A stretch of 64,000 nt of DNA from Lunularia cruciata (lineage: Eukaryota > Streptophyta > Marchantiopsida > Lunulariales > Lunulariaceae): the NCBI GenBank assembly GCA_948567375.1, contig OX419758.1, positions 42,165,001-42,229,000 on the forward strand, given 5' to 3'. Below are positions 47,841-59,117 of this stretch, in pieces. Position numbers and translations under genes: made by a program. The notes under the pieces were generated by a model. The model searched no databases. It was not told where the DNA came from and saw nothing but the letters and a program-made list of their open reading frames with translations. Each line of letters starts with the position of its first letter. Position 1 is the stretch's first letter.

Positions 47841-50800
47841 ATGGGAGATGGGAAGAAGAACTCGGAATTCATAGTGAGAAATCATGCAATTTGGAGATTA
47901 GATGTGATTGCAAGAATCAAAGTCTTGAGCAAGCTTTGGATCACATTCCTAGCATGGAACTAGAACCTTAGTTTTCTAGGTTTCACGATTGAGATCATTG
48001 AGAGTAAATGTCTTGATGGACCAAAGGAAGAACGTAAGAGAGGAAATCCGACTTGCTGGATAGAGTTGGATTGAAGGTTAATACTCAAAAGAGAGGAAGG
48101 TGAGGAGCAAGGAGCCATGTTCTTGGGGAAGGGGGAAGTAGCTGAAGAAACCCAAAAAGTGAGAGACACCTTTTCTTCAAAGTGCATGAAGAATGGCTAC
48201 AAAGTTGAGAGCTACAAGGACCTTGTGAAGAGAGGCATCGTAGGAGCAATGATTGTTATCTTCAAGCAAGAGCAAACTACTTATGTGATGAAACATCAAG
48301 TGGTGTTCTTCCATAAGATGTTTGCAAGGGCCAATCAATTGGGCAAAGTGCTTTCATCAACATACAAGACAAATAGTGTGGAACTTGCGGGCCAAGTCAC
48401 CTCCGTATTACATTGTGCCATTTGCAGCCCACTTCTACTTGGGATTGAATTTGTTGATGCGGCGGAGAGACACAAGCTGGTGTCGCACTTCCATCCCGAC
48501 TTGAGAAAAGAAGCTGATGTAGAAGAGCAGCAGTACATTTTGCAGATTAGAAGTAGTGACAAGTACTATGCACAGACGGGGTAGAGTGTGCAGTTGAAGG
48601 TGAATACTCCAAAGTCAAAGAAGAGGAGTCAACAAGGAGAAGAAGAAGAAGTAGTGGCGACAAGACCTCAGAAGACCAGGAAGGTAAACCCGAGGAAAGA
48701 CCTGGTGGTAATTGCGTTGTCAAGTGAAGAATCAAAAGGCAAAGCCGAGTACAAGTCTGAAGACTCAAAGAAGGAGGAAGAACCAGAACTCACATTGTAG
48801 AGTGGTTAAGCAAGCAGCAAGAGTGAAGATGGCATGGAGACAAAGCCGATACCAGAGGAGGAAGAAGAAAAGTTGGAGATGGCAGAAGAATGTAACCCGA
48901 GACAAGAAGACAAAGTTTTAGAGAAGGAGCAGAAGAGGGTGACCATTCAGAGAAGAGTCCGCTCCAGAAGGAAGGCGACGTATGAGGCAAGACCAAGTAG
49001 AAGAAGAGAAGTGGAGAGTGAAAGTTTGGGGAGCAAAGAATCCATCCTAATAAGGCTCCTATGGCTGAAAGGAAGAGTGTCCAGTGAAGAAGAAGCAAAG
49101 AAGGAGAAAAGCCCACAAGTTGAGGTAAAATATAGCAAAGGAGTAGATTATATATGGGATGTTGTATGCCCGTTGTTAGTGAAGTTAGAGGAGAAGAAAA
49201 AGAGATGCAGTTGCAATGTCTAGAGGTGAAGACCGTGTTGTAGATGTTGGCAAGATTAGAGAAAGAGAACTTGGAGTTGAAGGAGAGCATAACCGAGGTG
49301 AGGAGCAAAGGGAAGTACTACAAGTAGATGCAGTAGTATAGAACCAAGTAATTGAAAACTTAAAGAAAGAAGTGGGAGGTAAAGAGCAAGTAATAGAGCA
49401 AAATGTCATAGCAAGGGAAAGACAAATAGCTGAGTATGAAATCTTGAACAGTTTGCTGATTCACGGTTAGAAATCATCCATACTATGGCAAGAGTAGTAG
49501 AGAAAGAGCAAGAGCTTGATAGAGTGTGGAGAATGTAGAAGAGAAGAAGCAGCTCTGGCAAAGAGAGTTGAGAATGAGATATAGAGAAGAAAAGAGATTG
49601 CGGGAGTTCCTTTGTAATTTGGAAGAGATGATTGTTCAGAAAGAGAAGGAGAAAGAGACGGTGAAAGCCAAATTCAAAGTAGAACTGGTGTAATACCAAG
49701 AGCCAGCCATATGATCTAGATGTGAAATTAGGTTTGGTAACATCTAGAATGATATTATACATGATGGTCAAAATAGATCAGATAGAAGTATCACCAAAAG
49801 AATACTTCTACTAATAGGGCAGAAACCAAAATAGACTTGAGAACCTTAGAACCAATAGCTAGACATATGATTTAATGGTGAGAATTGGTTTGGTGACATC
49901 TAGAAGGATGTTACACATGATAGACTAAACAGATCAGAAAGAGGTATCACCAAAAGGGGACTTCTACTAATAGAGTAGGAACCGAAATATGCCTAAAATC
50001 TTTGAAGGCAATTTCAAAGGCCTAAACGGATGAATTAGGCCTTGAAAATGTGCAGATTCCCCCCCCCCCCCCCCCAAATCAATGGAGGAAAGGCTGGCTT
50101 TCCCTCCCCCCTACTTTGTCTTGTCAAGAGCTTTCCAATGGTACCTTACGTGATTCTGAGATTCCTACAGGAAGATTCCCTAAAAGATTCCCTCCGGTCA
50201 AAGCTTGTTTGACCAACCAGATAGGACCTAGACCAGACATGTCACCCATCCAAGTAAGTAATCCAAGGGTGGAGCTTGCTGACATGTCACCTATCTATGT
50301 CCCTAACCCTATGGTGGAGCTTTCTTGGAGGAGATCCTCTTTGTCTATATAATAAAGAGAAGGTGCTCCCTTGGGGCATTGATTTTTTGAGTGTGCAATC
50401 TTTGTTTTCTCTCTTCTCTTGTCCTTGGAGTATTACAACTGGCAATGTATAGGGAAGATTGGCTGGCAGATCAAGAACATGAGAGAAGGATGAGACTCAA
50501 GCCATTGAAGGAGATTATAACAAAGATGAATGTGATGCTAAGTACAGAAGCTAGTGTGCCGATTGAGGAAAGGAGATTGCATGAGTTGAAGTTGTTGGTG
50601 CAAGAGACAAGGAGGAGATCTATGAAAGATAAAGATTTGAATTCATTATTGTTAGTCTCAGAGCTCATGTAGATAGAAAGATATTAGAAGTCAAAGACAA
50701 TATCACAATCAGATTAGATTTGGTTAAGTTGGAGATAGATAAACTTTGGAAAGATGTAAGAGCAAAGCCCAAAGTAGATGAGATAGGAGTACAGATATCT

Positions 50801-51007
50801 TTGGAGTTACCATTGGAGATATTAGAGAAGAGTGGGTCAGGAGATAAAGAAGTAAAAGGGTTAACTATGATAGGAATTGTAGATCAAGAGGAAGAAGTGT
50901 TAGAATTGGTAGAAGAATTAGTAGTTGTGAAACCCAAGGACAAAGTAGTATGTGAGGTTACTTTGGGATTGGAAGCTGAGGAAGAGGTAGACATCGGATC
51001 AGAGTAG
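47841..51007 (+). pseudogene. LTR-encoded ORF of the E/G family, best-preserved copy (split by a D LTR)
   Basis: ATG at 47841 (MGDGKKNSEFIVRNHAIWRL, then DVIARIKVLSKLWITFLAWN). One reading frame is open from 47643 to 49223 except for about four stops (for example 47961, 48582, 48798). It contains RDTFSSKCMKNGYKVESYKD, GIVGAMIVIFKQEQTTYVMK, HFHPDLRKEADVEEQQYILQ, SSDKYYAQTG, a Lys/Glu-rich acidic section and RRVRSRRKATYEARPSRRRE. The coiled-coil-like part follows, interrupted at 49689-50442 by the D LTR, resuming MYREDWLADQEHERRMRLKP and ending LGLEAEEEVDIGSE before two stops at 51007. Estimated original length ~800 residues. Function unknown; coiled coil inferred from composition. Confidence 0.75.
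49689..50437 (+). repeat. Solo LTR of the D family
   Basis: Begins TGTAATACCAAGAGCCAGCC, ends GGAGTATTACA, flanked by perfect ACTGG duplications (49684-49688, 50438-50442). 749 bp, with a 16-base C tract at 50059-50074 and a TATA-like CTATATAATAAAG near 50345. It interrupts the LTR-encoded ORF of the solo giant LTR, so it is the younger insertion. Confidence 0.95.
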
Positions 51008-51795
51008 TAATAATTTTGAGATTTGAAGAGGTAGATATGAAGAGTTGGTTTGTCATTTTGGATCTGCAAGTAGGAAGAGTTGTTAGGAAACGACATAGTT
51101 GTTAGTAATTGTCAAGTGCTCTGCCTATTTGAAGGGAGCATTTGCAGAATGTTGTTGTTCAATATTCATTATCTCTAAGAATAGATAAAGCAAAGTGCTG
51201 ATTTTAGTGCTCGTTGCTTGAGCTTGATTCTGAGTATCAACATTGTGATTGTGTTTGTGAGTGTGTGAAGAATTTTGAAGTGCAAGTCAATGTGCTTGTT
51301 GGATGTTGGATTCTACAGCCTTGATCTTCATTCTATGTGTTTGATCTTGAGTGAAGTGCAATCGGAGCAATGCCTTGACAGATCTGAGAGGAATTATAGT
51401 GTTGGTAGTATTCTACAATTGTGAGTGTAGTGCAAAGTTGATGTGAAGTAATTTTGATTGAGGAAGTTGTGCCTTCAGTGGAGGGGTGGAACACAATTTT
51501 GAGGCAAAGTCATTTTGTAGTGAAGTGCACTTTTCATGAGAATTCGAATCATCACAATCCGATTGTTTGGAAAGATTTGATGAAGTTGTGATTATGGGTG
51601 ACAAATTTTTTTGACAAGACTATGAGTCAGTGCTTGTTACTCTCTTTTGGGTGTAGTTGCTACCTAAGAGATTAAAGACAAAATCAAGAAGTACTACATT
51701 TGACTTTGTATTTGGATATTTCTCAGTAGTATCTTTGTGGGAACAAACTTTACTTACTTGATTACCAAAAAAGTGATATTTTTTGGGTTGTCACA

Positions 51796-52199
51796 CCTAG
51801 CATGAGCTTAGGCTTTAGTGTTTATAGGTAAGGATACAAGGCTCTTGAAAAGCCTATTAAAAGCTACATTCTTAGAATGCAAGCCAAGCTAACCAAGAAG
51901 CTTCTCAAGAAATTTCCTTTTAGAAGCCGCCTACTTGGCGTGCAAGCTTAGCTAGTTGTGAAGCTTCCCAAAAAGCTTCCTTCTAGAAGCCATCTACTTG
52001 GCATGCAAGCTAAGCTAGCTTGGAAGCTTTCCAAGAAGCTTCCTCTTAGAAGTCACTTTGCATGCATATTACCCAATACTTGGAAGGTATCAAGTAGCTT
52101 CATAGATGCTTTTAGAATATTCTTATAATTCTTGGCTAATTTAGCCTATTTGTTACTTTTTTAGTCAACTAACTCATTGGTAACCTCCATATTGTTACA
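51796..52199 (-). repeat. A-family LTR remnant, right piece
   Basis: Continuation of 47220-47266; the complement starts TGTAACAATATGGAGGTTAC at 52199. It retains several GAAGCTTC/TTCTAGAAG motifs. It is the LTR into which the giant solo LTR inserted. Confidence 0.85.
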
Positions 52200-53020
52200 C
52201 TACGTGTACCATAGTGACAAGTGCTTAGAATCAATTTTAAACAATCATTTCCAAACTTCACGTGGCAATCGTTTCAACCTAAGGACTTCACTCTTAAGTA
52301 TGATGCAAGTGGTATAAGTAATCTTTTGTTAGGATTACTATGTGTCCTATATGTCCAATCATGATTAGCTCAATTTGGCATCAAAAGTGCACATAATGGC
52401 TAAGGAAGAGATATGCAATTATCTTTAAGTGATTTGAACATGACTGAATGGAAGGAGGTTTAGGTGACTAAAAGTAAAATTATGGTAAATGAAAAGTGAG
52501 TAATCAAGTAAAATTGTTCAAAGTTGGGGAGGTGTCACCTTGGAAAAGAGGTGATATTAACCTAAATTTTGCCTATATCAAACATAGTTCTTCATTCAAT
52601 TTGTACTTTCACACTCATACTTTATTTTTTTGTCTTTGAGTCTTTTGATACTCTTTATCTAGTTTGATAAATTTAAGTAACTTACAAACTTAAGGATCTT
52701 CTTAAATCAAATTGTGATAGTTATTTGAATTTTTTAACATGTAATTTTGTATCACATTTCTGCAACTAAACTTCATCTTTTAAGAGAGAGCTCAATGTGA
52801 TAACCCAATATCAACCAAAACGTGATATATGTTAAGTAATAGATCATTTCCTTGAGGATATGGGTAAAAAATTACTAGAATTGATGAGAAATGTCATTAT
52901 TTTGAAATTTTTTATTCTTATGTATTTAACCTCTTGGGCAGGAAGCACTCCTAGAAGAGGGTAGTGTCATCCTCTATGGTGCATTATGGCAAATATAAAT
53001 TAAAGTAATCACTTTCACTA
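52200..53020. other. AT-rich unassigned sequence
   Basis: No gene, RNA gene or known transposon piece recognised. Low complexity in places. The D element begins at 53021. Confidence 0.4.
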
Positions 53021-53760
53021 TGTAATACCAAGGGTTAGCCATATGATCTAGATGTGAAATTTGGTTTGGTAACATCTAGAATGATATTATACATGATGGT
53101 CAAAATAGATCAGATAGAAGTATCACCAAAAGAGTACTTCTACTAATAGGGCAGAAACCGAAATAGACTTGAGAACCTTAGAACCAATAGCTAGACATAT
53201 GATTTAAAGGTGAGAATTGGTTTGGTAACATCTAGAAGGATGTTACACATGATGGACTAAACAGATCAGAAAGAGGTATCACCAAAAGGGGACTTCTACT
53301 AATAGAGTAGGAACCAAAATATGCCTGAAATCTTTGAAGGCAATTTTGGAGGCCTAAACGGATGAATTAGACCTAAAAAATATGCAGATTCCCCCCCCCC
53401 AACGGAGTAGAGGCTAGCCTTCCCTCCACCCTGGTTGTCTCGTCAAGAGCTTTTCAACGGTACCTTACTCATGTGATTTTGAGATTCCTACAGGAAGATT
53501 CCCTAAAAGATTCCCTCCAGTCAAAGCTCGTTTGACCAACCAGATAGGACCTAGACCAGATAGGTCACCCATCCAAGTAAGTAATCCAAGGGTGGAGCTT
53601 GCTGACATGTCACCTATCTGTGTCCCTAATCCTATGGTGGAGCTTCCTTGGAGGAGATCCTCTTTGTCTATATAATAAAGAGAAGGTGCTCCCTTGGGGC
53701 ATCGAATGTTTGAATGTGCAATCTGTGTTTTCTCTCTTCTTTTGTCCTCGGAGTATTACA
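53021..53760 (+). repeat. 5' LTR of element D, 740 bp
   Basis: Closely similar to the solo LTR at 49689-50437, with a 10-base C tract (53391-53400) where that copy has 16. TATA-like CTATATAATAAAG near 53668-53680. Confidence 0.93.
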
Positions 53761-53832
53761 ATAGTATCAGAGCGAGTATTCTAGTCCAAGAGAGTGGATC
53801 ACACCTCTTGGAATAGCACGAACTACTGAAAC

Positions 53833-54255
53833 TGTAACAATATGGAGTTTAGTGACGAAGTTAGTCGGGCTTACGAAGTAGAGAATAAGACAAAATAGCC
53901 TAGAATATTCTAGAAGCATCTAAGAAGCTTCTTAGGAAGCTTCCCAACTAGTTAACTTGCGCCCTAAGCAGGTAGCTTCTAGAAGGAAGCTTCTAGAAGC
54001 TTCTAACTAGCTTAGCTTGCACGCCAAGTAGGCGGCTTCTAGAAGGAAGCTTCTTGAGAAGCTTCCCAGTTAACTTGGCTTGCACTCCAAGAAAGCGGCT
54101 CAAGGAAAATTCTTGAGAAGCTTCAAGGGTCTTGTATGCTACCTATAAATACCAAGTCCGAAGCTCATGCTAGGCATTCGGAGTTTTCCCTCATTCAAGT
54201 GTCCCAATGTGAGCTTCCATTCTCCTATTTCTCTCCTCGGTTTCGGTCTTTTACA
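53833..54255 (+). repeat. 5' LTR of element C
   Basis: TGTAACAATATGG...CTTTTACA, 423 bp, TATA-like CTATAAATAC at 54143-54152, with heat-shock-element-like arrays upstream of it. Confidence 0.96.
53902..54067 (+). promoter_or_regulatory. Heat-shock-element-like arrays in the 5' LTR of C
   Basis: 53902-53916 is a perfect three-unit nGAAnnTTCnnGAAn. 53985-54004 is a perfect four-unit array (GGAAGCTTCTAGAAGCTTCT). 54045-54067 has GAAgcTTC twice with one spacing irregularity. All lie 75-240 bp upstream of the TATA-like box. Binding by heat shock factors is inferred from the consensus only. Confidence 0.62.
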
Positions 54256-54277
54256 TTAGTATCAGAGCAGGAATGGG

Positions 54278-54493
54278 ATGGATGGAATTTATGGACCACC
54301 AAATCCACTTCCGCCAAACCATTGGGACTTTCATGTCCAGATATTACCAAAGCATCGTTTCACACAATTCATCACCTCACGCTTTGGGCAGGATTTTCTA
54401 CATATGATCAACGTGTGAGAGGAACCCTTGATACTTCCAGTTGTAACTTATGGAGAACGGTGGACGTGTTGTATCTACGTGTTAATCAACTAG
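54278..54493 (+). pseudogene. Leader ORF of element C (71 codons, one stop)
   Basis: ATG at 54278: MDGIYGPPNPLPPNHWDFHV, then QILPKHRFTQFITSRFGQDF, ending EPLILPV...IYVLIN before TAG at 54491-54493. The single internal stop is TGA at 54416-54418. It lies between PBS and gag. The pattern P-N-P-L-P...FG.[DE][FY]...P-[ILV]-x-P-V recurs in element D. No known domain recognised. Confidence 0.65.
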
Positions 54494-54525
54494 ATAAATT
54501 GCGGGTAGTGAATAGAGTAGTAGCG

Positions 54526-55422
54526 ATGGCGGCAATACCGGATGTTATCCTTGCAATGCAACAACAAATCGAGCATCTTACTCGATTGTTGGAGGAACGA
54601 GACCAGCAACGACGAGAATAGATAGACAGAATGCCAGTTCGAGATGGAGAAGATCGCATTCGATTTCTGAAACCCAAGGTGTTTGAAGGCAAGAATCTTC
54701 CAAGCACAGTGGAGAATTTTGTGTTTGACTATGAACGTTACTTTGAAGCCACCAATCTTCAAGACGAGCGGAAACAAATTCTCTTGGCTTCTAGCCAATT
54801 GGATGGAGTGGCAAAACTTTGGTGGCGATTCCGAGTAGAAAGAGCTGAACGACAAATTGTTCCACCAATTTTTACATGGGCAGAATTCAAGGATGCAATA
54901 CTTGGTTGATTTCAGACTATAAATGCCACCCGAGCTGCACGAGATAAATTGGCGGAGTTGAGGCAGATTGGCTCAGTGAGAAGCTACATCACACAATTTC
55001 AGAATATCATCATGCAAATTCCAGATATCCAAGAAGGTGAAGTTCTGGATCGATTTGTGCGAGGATTGAAGTCACGAACCAGATTGGAGGTGACGATGCG
55101 AGAGCCACAGAATGTAGAACAAGCCATGCAATTGGCTGAGCATTTTGATTCCTTAGTTGCGACAACTTGGTCTCGACCTCGACCTACACAAAACCCACCA
55201 GTACCACGAGTGGAAGAACCGGTACCAATGGAGATTGATGCTATCCAACGAAGACCACTTGGCACAGTAGATAGAGAAAGATTACGACAAAATGGAGGTT
55301 GTTTTTATTGTTGCCAGTTGGGGCATCGCATTGCTGAATGTCCACTCAAGAATGGACGACCTCGACAAGTTGCCCAAGTGGAGGTTGTGGAGCGGAATGA
55401 TCAAGGAAATGAGGAATCCTAG
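54526..55422 (+). pseudogene. gag of element C
   Basis: ATG at 54526 (MAAIPDVILAMQQQIEHLTR), a short coiled coil, then capsid domain (KVFEGKNLPSTVENFVFDYE, LDGVAKLWWRFRVERAERQI, SVRSYITQFQNIIMQIPDIQ) and CCHC knuckle CFYCCQLGHRIAEC near 55300-55341. About 298 codons, broken by TAG at 54619 and TGA at 54907; copy A has CAG and CGA there. Ends in tandem TAG TAG at 55420-55425. Pol is in the -1 frame, overlapping by about 10 bases. Confidence 0.92.
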
Positions 55423-58400
55423 TAGGAGATTTCGAGCCGCCTATTGGGAGCTTGATTAGTTCCAATGGGATTGAAGGCTCGACCTATGCAAGTTTGCTTC
55501 ACTTGCAAGGTATGATATCTAATCGGGGTTGTAGAATTTTGGTTGATTCTGGAAGTTCAGAGAATTGCATGTCTATGCAAGTAGCAAAGGAATTGGGTAT
55601 TCCTATCAAGCCAGTGATTGGAAGTAGTTTGATGATGGCGGATGGTAGAAAGGGTTCTGCATTCCGCACCTTGCATCCTGTTACCTTCAAGATTGGGAAG
55701 GAGTATTTGTAGTGTATGAGGTTTGTAGTGGCACCTCTACACTATGATATCATTCTGGGTCTACCTTGGCTTGAATGTCATAAGGTTCAATTTGATTGGA
55801 CCCGACACCAAATTCAAGTACAACACCAAGGTAGGAATTTCCGATTAGGTTGTCTGGCACCTCTGAGTAAGACACCTAAGAATAGTCAGTCCCAAGATGG
55901 GAAGGTTGTCGAGAAGGTAGCCATAGAGCAAATTTGGAAGGGAGATGAGTCCCAAGATGGGAAGTTTGCCAAGAAGGCAACTATGGAGCAAGCACGGAAG
56001 AGAGATGAGTCCCTAGAAGGGAAGTTTGTTAATGAAGCAGCCATAGAGCAAGCTTTGGAGGAAGATAAGTATGTATTCGCGGTGTGGATCAAGCGGATTG
56101 CACAAGAACAATCTGAGGAGGGCCAAGTGCCGCATCAAGCGACGGTTGATCGGATAGTTCAAGAGTTTGCAGATGTGTTTTCGGATGATCTGCCAAAGGG
56201 ATTACCCTCTGATCGAGGTATGCCCTTCAAGATCGAGTTATTGCCAGGGAGTACTCCAGTGAGTAGACCAATCTATTGGCTCTCACCAAAGGAGTTGGAG
56301 GAGTTGCGAACAACACTTACAGAGTTGTTGGAGAAGGATTTCATATGACATAGTACCTCCCCTTGGGGAGCACCGGTACTATTTGTTCCAAAGAAGGATG
56401 GAGGACTTCGTTTCTGTATTGATTACCGTGGGCTCAATAAGCAAACCGTGAAGAATGCATATCCCTTGCCTCGGATCGATGACTTGCTTGATCAATTAAG
56501 TGGAGCACGATACTTTTCCAAGCTAGATCTTTGTAGCGGCTATTGGCAAATTCCTATTGAAGGAGAGGACGTGAAAAAGACTGCCTTTCGTACAAGGTAT
56601 GGACATTTTGAGTGGAGAGTTCTACCTTTCGGACTCACTAATGCTCCAACAGTCTTCATGGATCAGATGCATCGGGTGTTGGAGGGGCTATTGGATCAGT
56701 CTGTGGTAGTGTTCTTAGATGATATCTTAATCTATAGTAAGATAGAGGCAGAACACATGAATCATGTGCGAGAAGTCCTAAGACGACTACGATAGTGGAA
56801 ATTTTACTGCAAGAAGTCAAAGTGTGCTTTTTGGCAGAAGGAGGTTACCTTCTTAGGTCATAAGATCTCATCAGAGGGGATCAAGATAGAAGAAGAGAAG
56901 ATCAAGGCCATTACTGATTGGCCTACCCCGAAGGATGCTACCGAAGTACGAGCGTTCAATGGATTGGCCAGTTTTTACCGACGGTTCATCCACTATTATG
57001 CTCACGTGGCTGCACCATTGACTGACCTCTTGGGAAAGAACTCGAGCTTCCAATGGACCACCAAGCATGAAGAAGCATTCCAGAAGTTAAAGCATATGGT
57101 GTCTTCAAGACCCATTCTTCAACCATATGATCCTCAACTACCTTGTGTGGTTGATTTTGATGCTTCTAACTTTGCAATTGGAGCTGTGTTGCAACAAGAA
57201 TTTCCAGATGGACTACATCCTATTGCCTTTGTGTCTCGCCGACTAAATACAGCTGAAAGAAATTACTCTGCTCGAGATCAGGAACAACTTGCAATGGTAT
57301 ATGCCACCAAGGTATGGAGGCATTATCTCTTGGGGAAACAAGTGATCATGCAAACTGATCACAAGCCATTGTTGCAGACCTTACACCTAGAGCACATGAA
57401 GAGTCGACATCATTGATGGGAAGAGCAACTCCAATTGTTCAACATCAAACTTGAGTACAAACCAGGTCGGTTCCATGTCATCCCTGATGCTCTATCACGA
57501 CGACCTGATTTGAAGTCTCTTCCTCTCATCGCGGCAGCAATTACGACGGTGTCAATTGATCCCAAGGTTCATAACGAGTTTCGGTTAGCCCTACAGCAAG
57601 ATCCCTTCTTCCAAATGGTACACGGTCGTCTAACAGCACGTGACAAGGAGTACAACACCTTCTCCTTCAAGGAAGGCTTTTTATTCCATGCAGACCAAAT
57701 CTATGTTCCAACCAAAGGTGATTTTCGACTTGTGCGCCTTCAAGCAGCCCATGATTTACCAATAGTTGGTCACATGGGAGTGGACAAGACCTTGGGCACC
57801 CTCCAACGCCAATGGTGGTGGCCCAACATGACACGAGATGTTCGAGACTTTGTCCGATCATGTGAGAGTTGCCAACGGAACAAGGCCAGCAACCAGAAGC
57901 CGAGTGGACTCCTTCAACCACTCGCCATTCCATCCGCTCATTGGGAGCATGTGAGCTTGGATCTCATCACATCCTTGCCAAAGACAAAACAAGGACACAC
58001 CGCAATTGTGGTGTTTGTGGATAAGCTTAGTAAGCAAATCCACTTGGCACCAACCTGTGATACCGTGGATGCTCCAACCTTAGCACAAATCTACTTCGAC
58101 AATGTCTTCAAGCATCATGGGATGCCACGTGTACTCATCTCCGACCGTGATCCTCAATTTACCGAGAAGTTTTGGCAAGCACTCTTCCAGATACTCGGCA
58201 CCAAGCTTGCTTTGTCCACGGCCTATCATCCTCAAACTGATGGACAAACCGAACGCGCCAATCGTACATTGGAGGATATGTTGCGGGCCTTTGTCAATGT
58301 CCACCATACCAACTGGGATGAATGTCTTAAAGTTGCAGAATTTGCCTACAACAATTCCAAACAGGCAAGCACTGGATTTTCTCCCTTCTTTCTCAATTTT

Positions 58401-59117
58401 GGCCAAGATCCGCTTGTTCCAGATTCTCTTCTTGCTCCCCCTCCCTCTCAGGTTCCTCATACTTCTACATTCTTGACCACTATATCCCAATCTCTCCAAC
58501 AAGCCAAATCTCACCTCCTTGTTGCTCAGAATCACCAAAAACAATATGCAGACCATCATTGTCGTGATCTCACCTTTGAAGTTGGTGATAAAGTCATGCT
58601 ATCCTCTAGTAACCTCCCTCTCCCACTTGATACCCAAGTTCGTAAACTTGCTCCTAATTGGATAGGACCTTTTGATATCACCCACATTATCTCTCTTGTT
58701 GCTTATCGTCTTGCCTTACCTTGTCATATGTGTATCCATCCTGTCTTTCATATTTCCAAGTTGAAACCCTTTGTTCCTAACCCTTCTTCCTTTTCCTCTC
58801 GAGTCCAACCTCCCCCTCTTCCTGTCCCTATCAATGATCATGAGGAGTACGAAGTTGATCGTATCTTTGCGCGTCGCCATATTCAACAAGGCCGTCACCA
58901 ACATACGGAGTACAAGGTCCTTTGGAAAGGGTATCCCCTTCATGATGCTACATGGGAACCTCTTTCTCACCTCCAGAATGCACAGATGGCCATCAAGGAA
59001 TTCGAAGCTTCACTAGCGACGAGGACGTCACCAACTAGCGGCGGGGGAATATGTAACAATATGGAGTTTAGTGACGAAGTTAGTCGGGCTTACGAAGTAG
59101 AGAATAAGACAAAATAG
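55413..59117 (+). pseudogene. pol of element C (PR, RT, RNase H, integrase, chromodomain)
   Basis: A single frame, opened right after a stop at 55410, runs to 59117 with only four stops (55710, 56346, 56793, 57414); copy A has sense codons such as GAG, CAG or CGA at those sites where readable. Protease is ILVDSGSSENCMSM (55536). RT is 56260-56990 with [10 protein letters not shown] (56713). RNase H is 57090-57510 with VDFDASNFAIGAVL. Integrase HHCC is 57750-57890, and the core with D, D, E (SLDLITSLP, VLISDRDPQF, HPQTDGQTERAN) is 57950-58290. The chromodomain is EYEVDRI...YKVLWKGYPLHDATWEPL (58846-58960), with all three aromatic-cage positions present. The last ~22 codons are read from the 3' LTR. 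Confidence 0.95.

Larger units (their letters stand above)
47267..51795 (+). repeat. Solo giant LTR of the E/G family with nested solo D LTR
   Basis: TGTGGTACCC at 47267 to TTGTCACA at 51795, flanked by perfect CCTAG duplications (47262-47266, 51796-51800). Without the inserted D LTR and its duplication it is ~3,775 bp. No internal element sequence is present, so it is a solo LTR produced by LTR-LTR recombination. It confirms independently that the long ORF lies inside the LTR. Confidence 0.93.
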
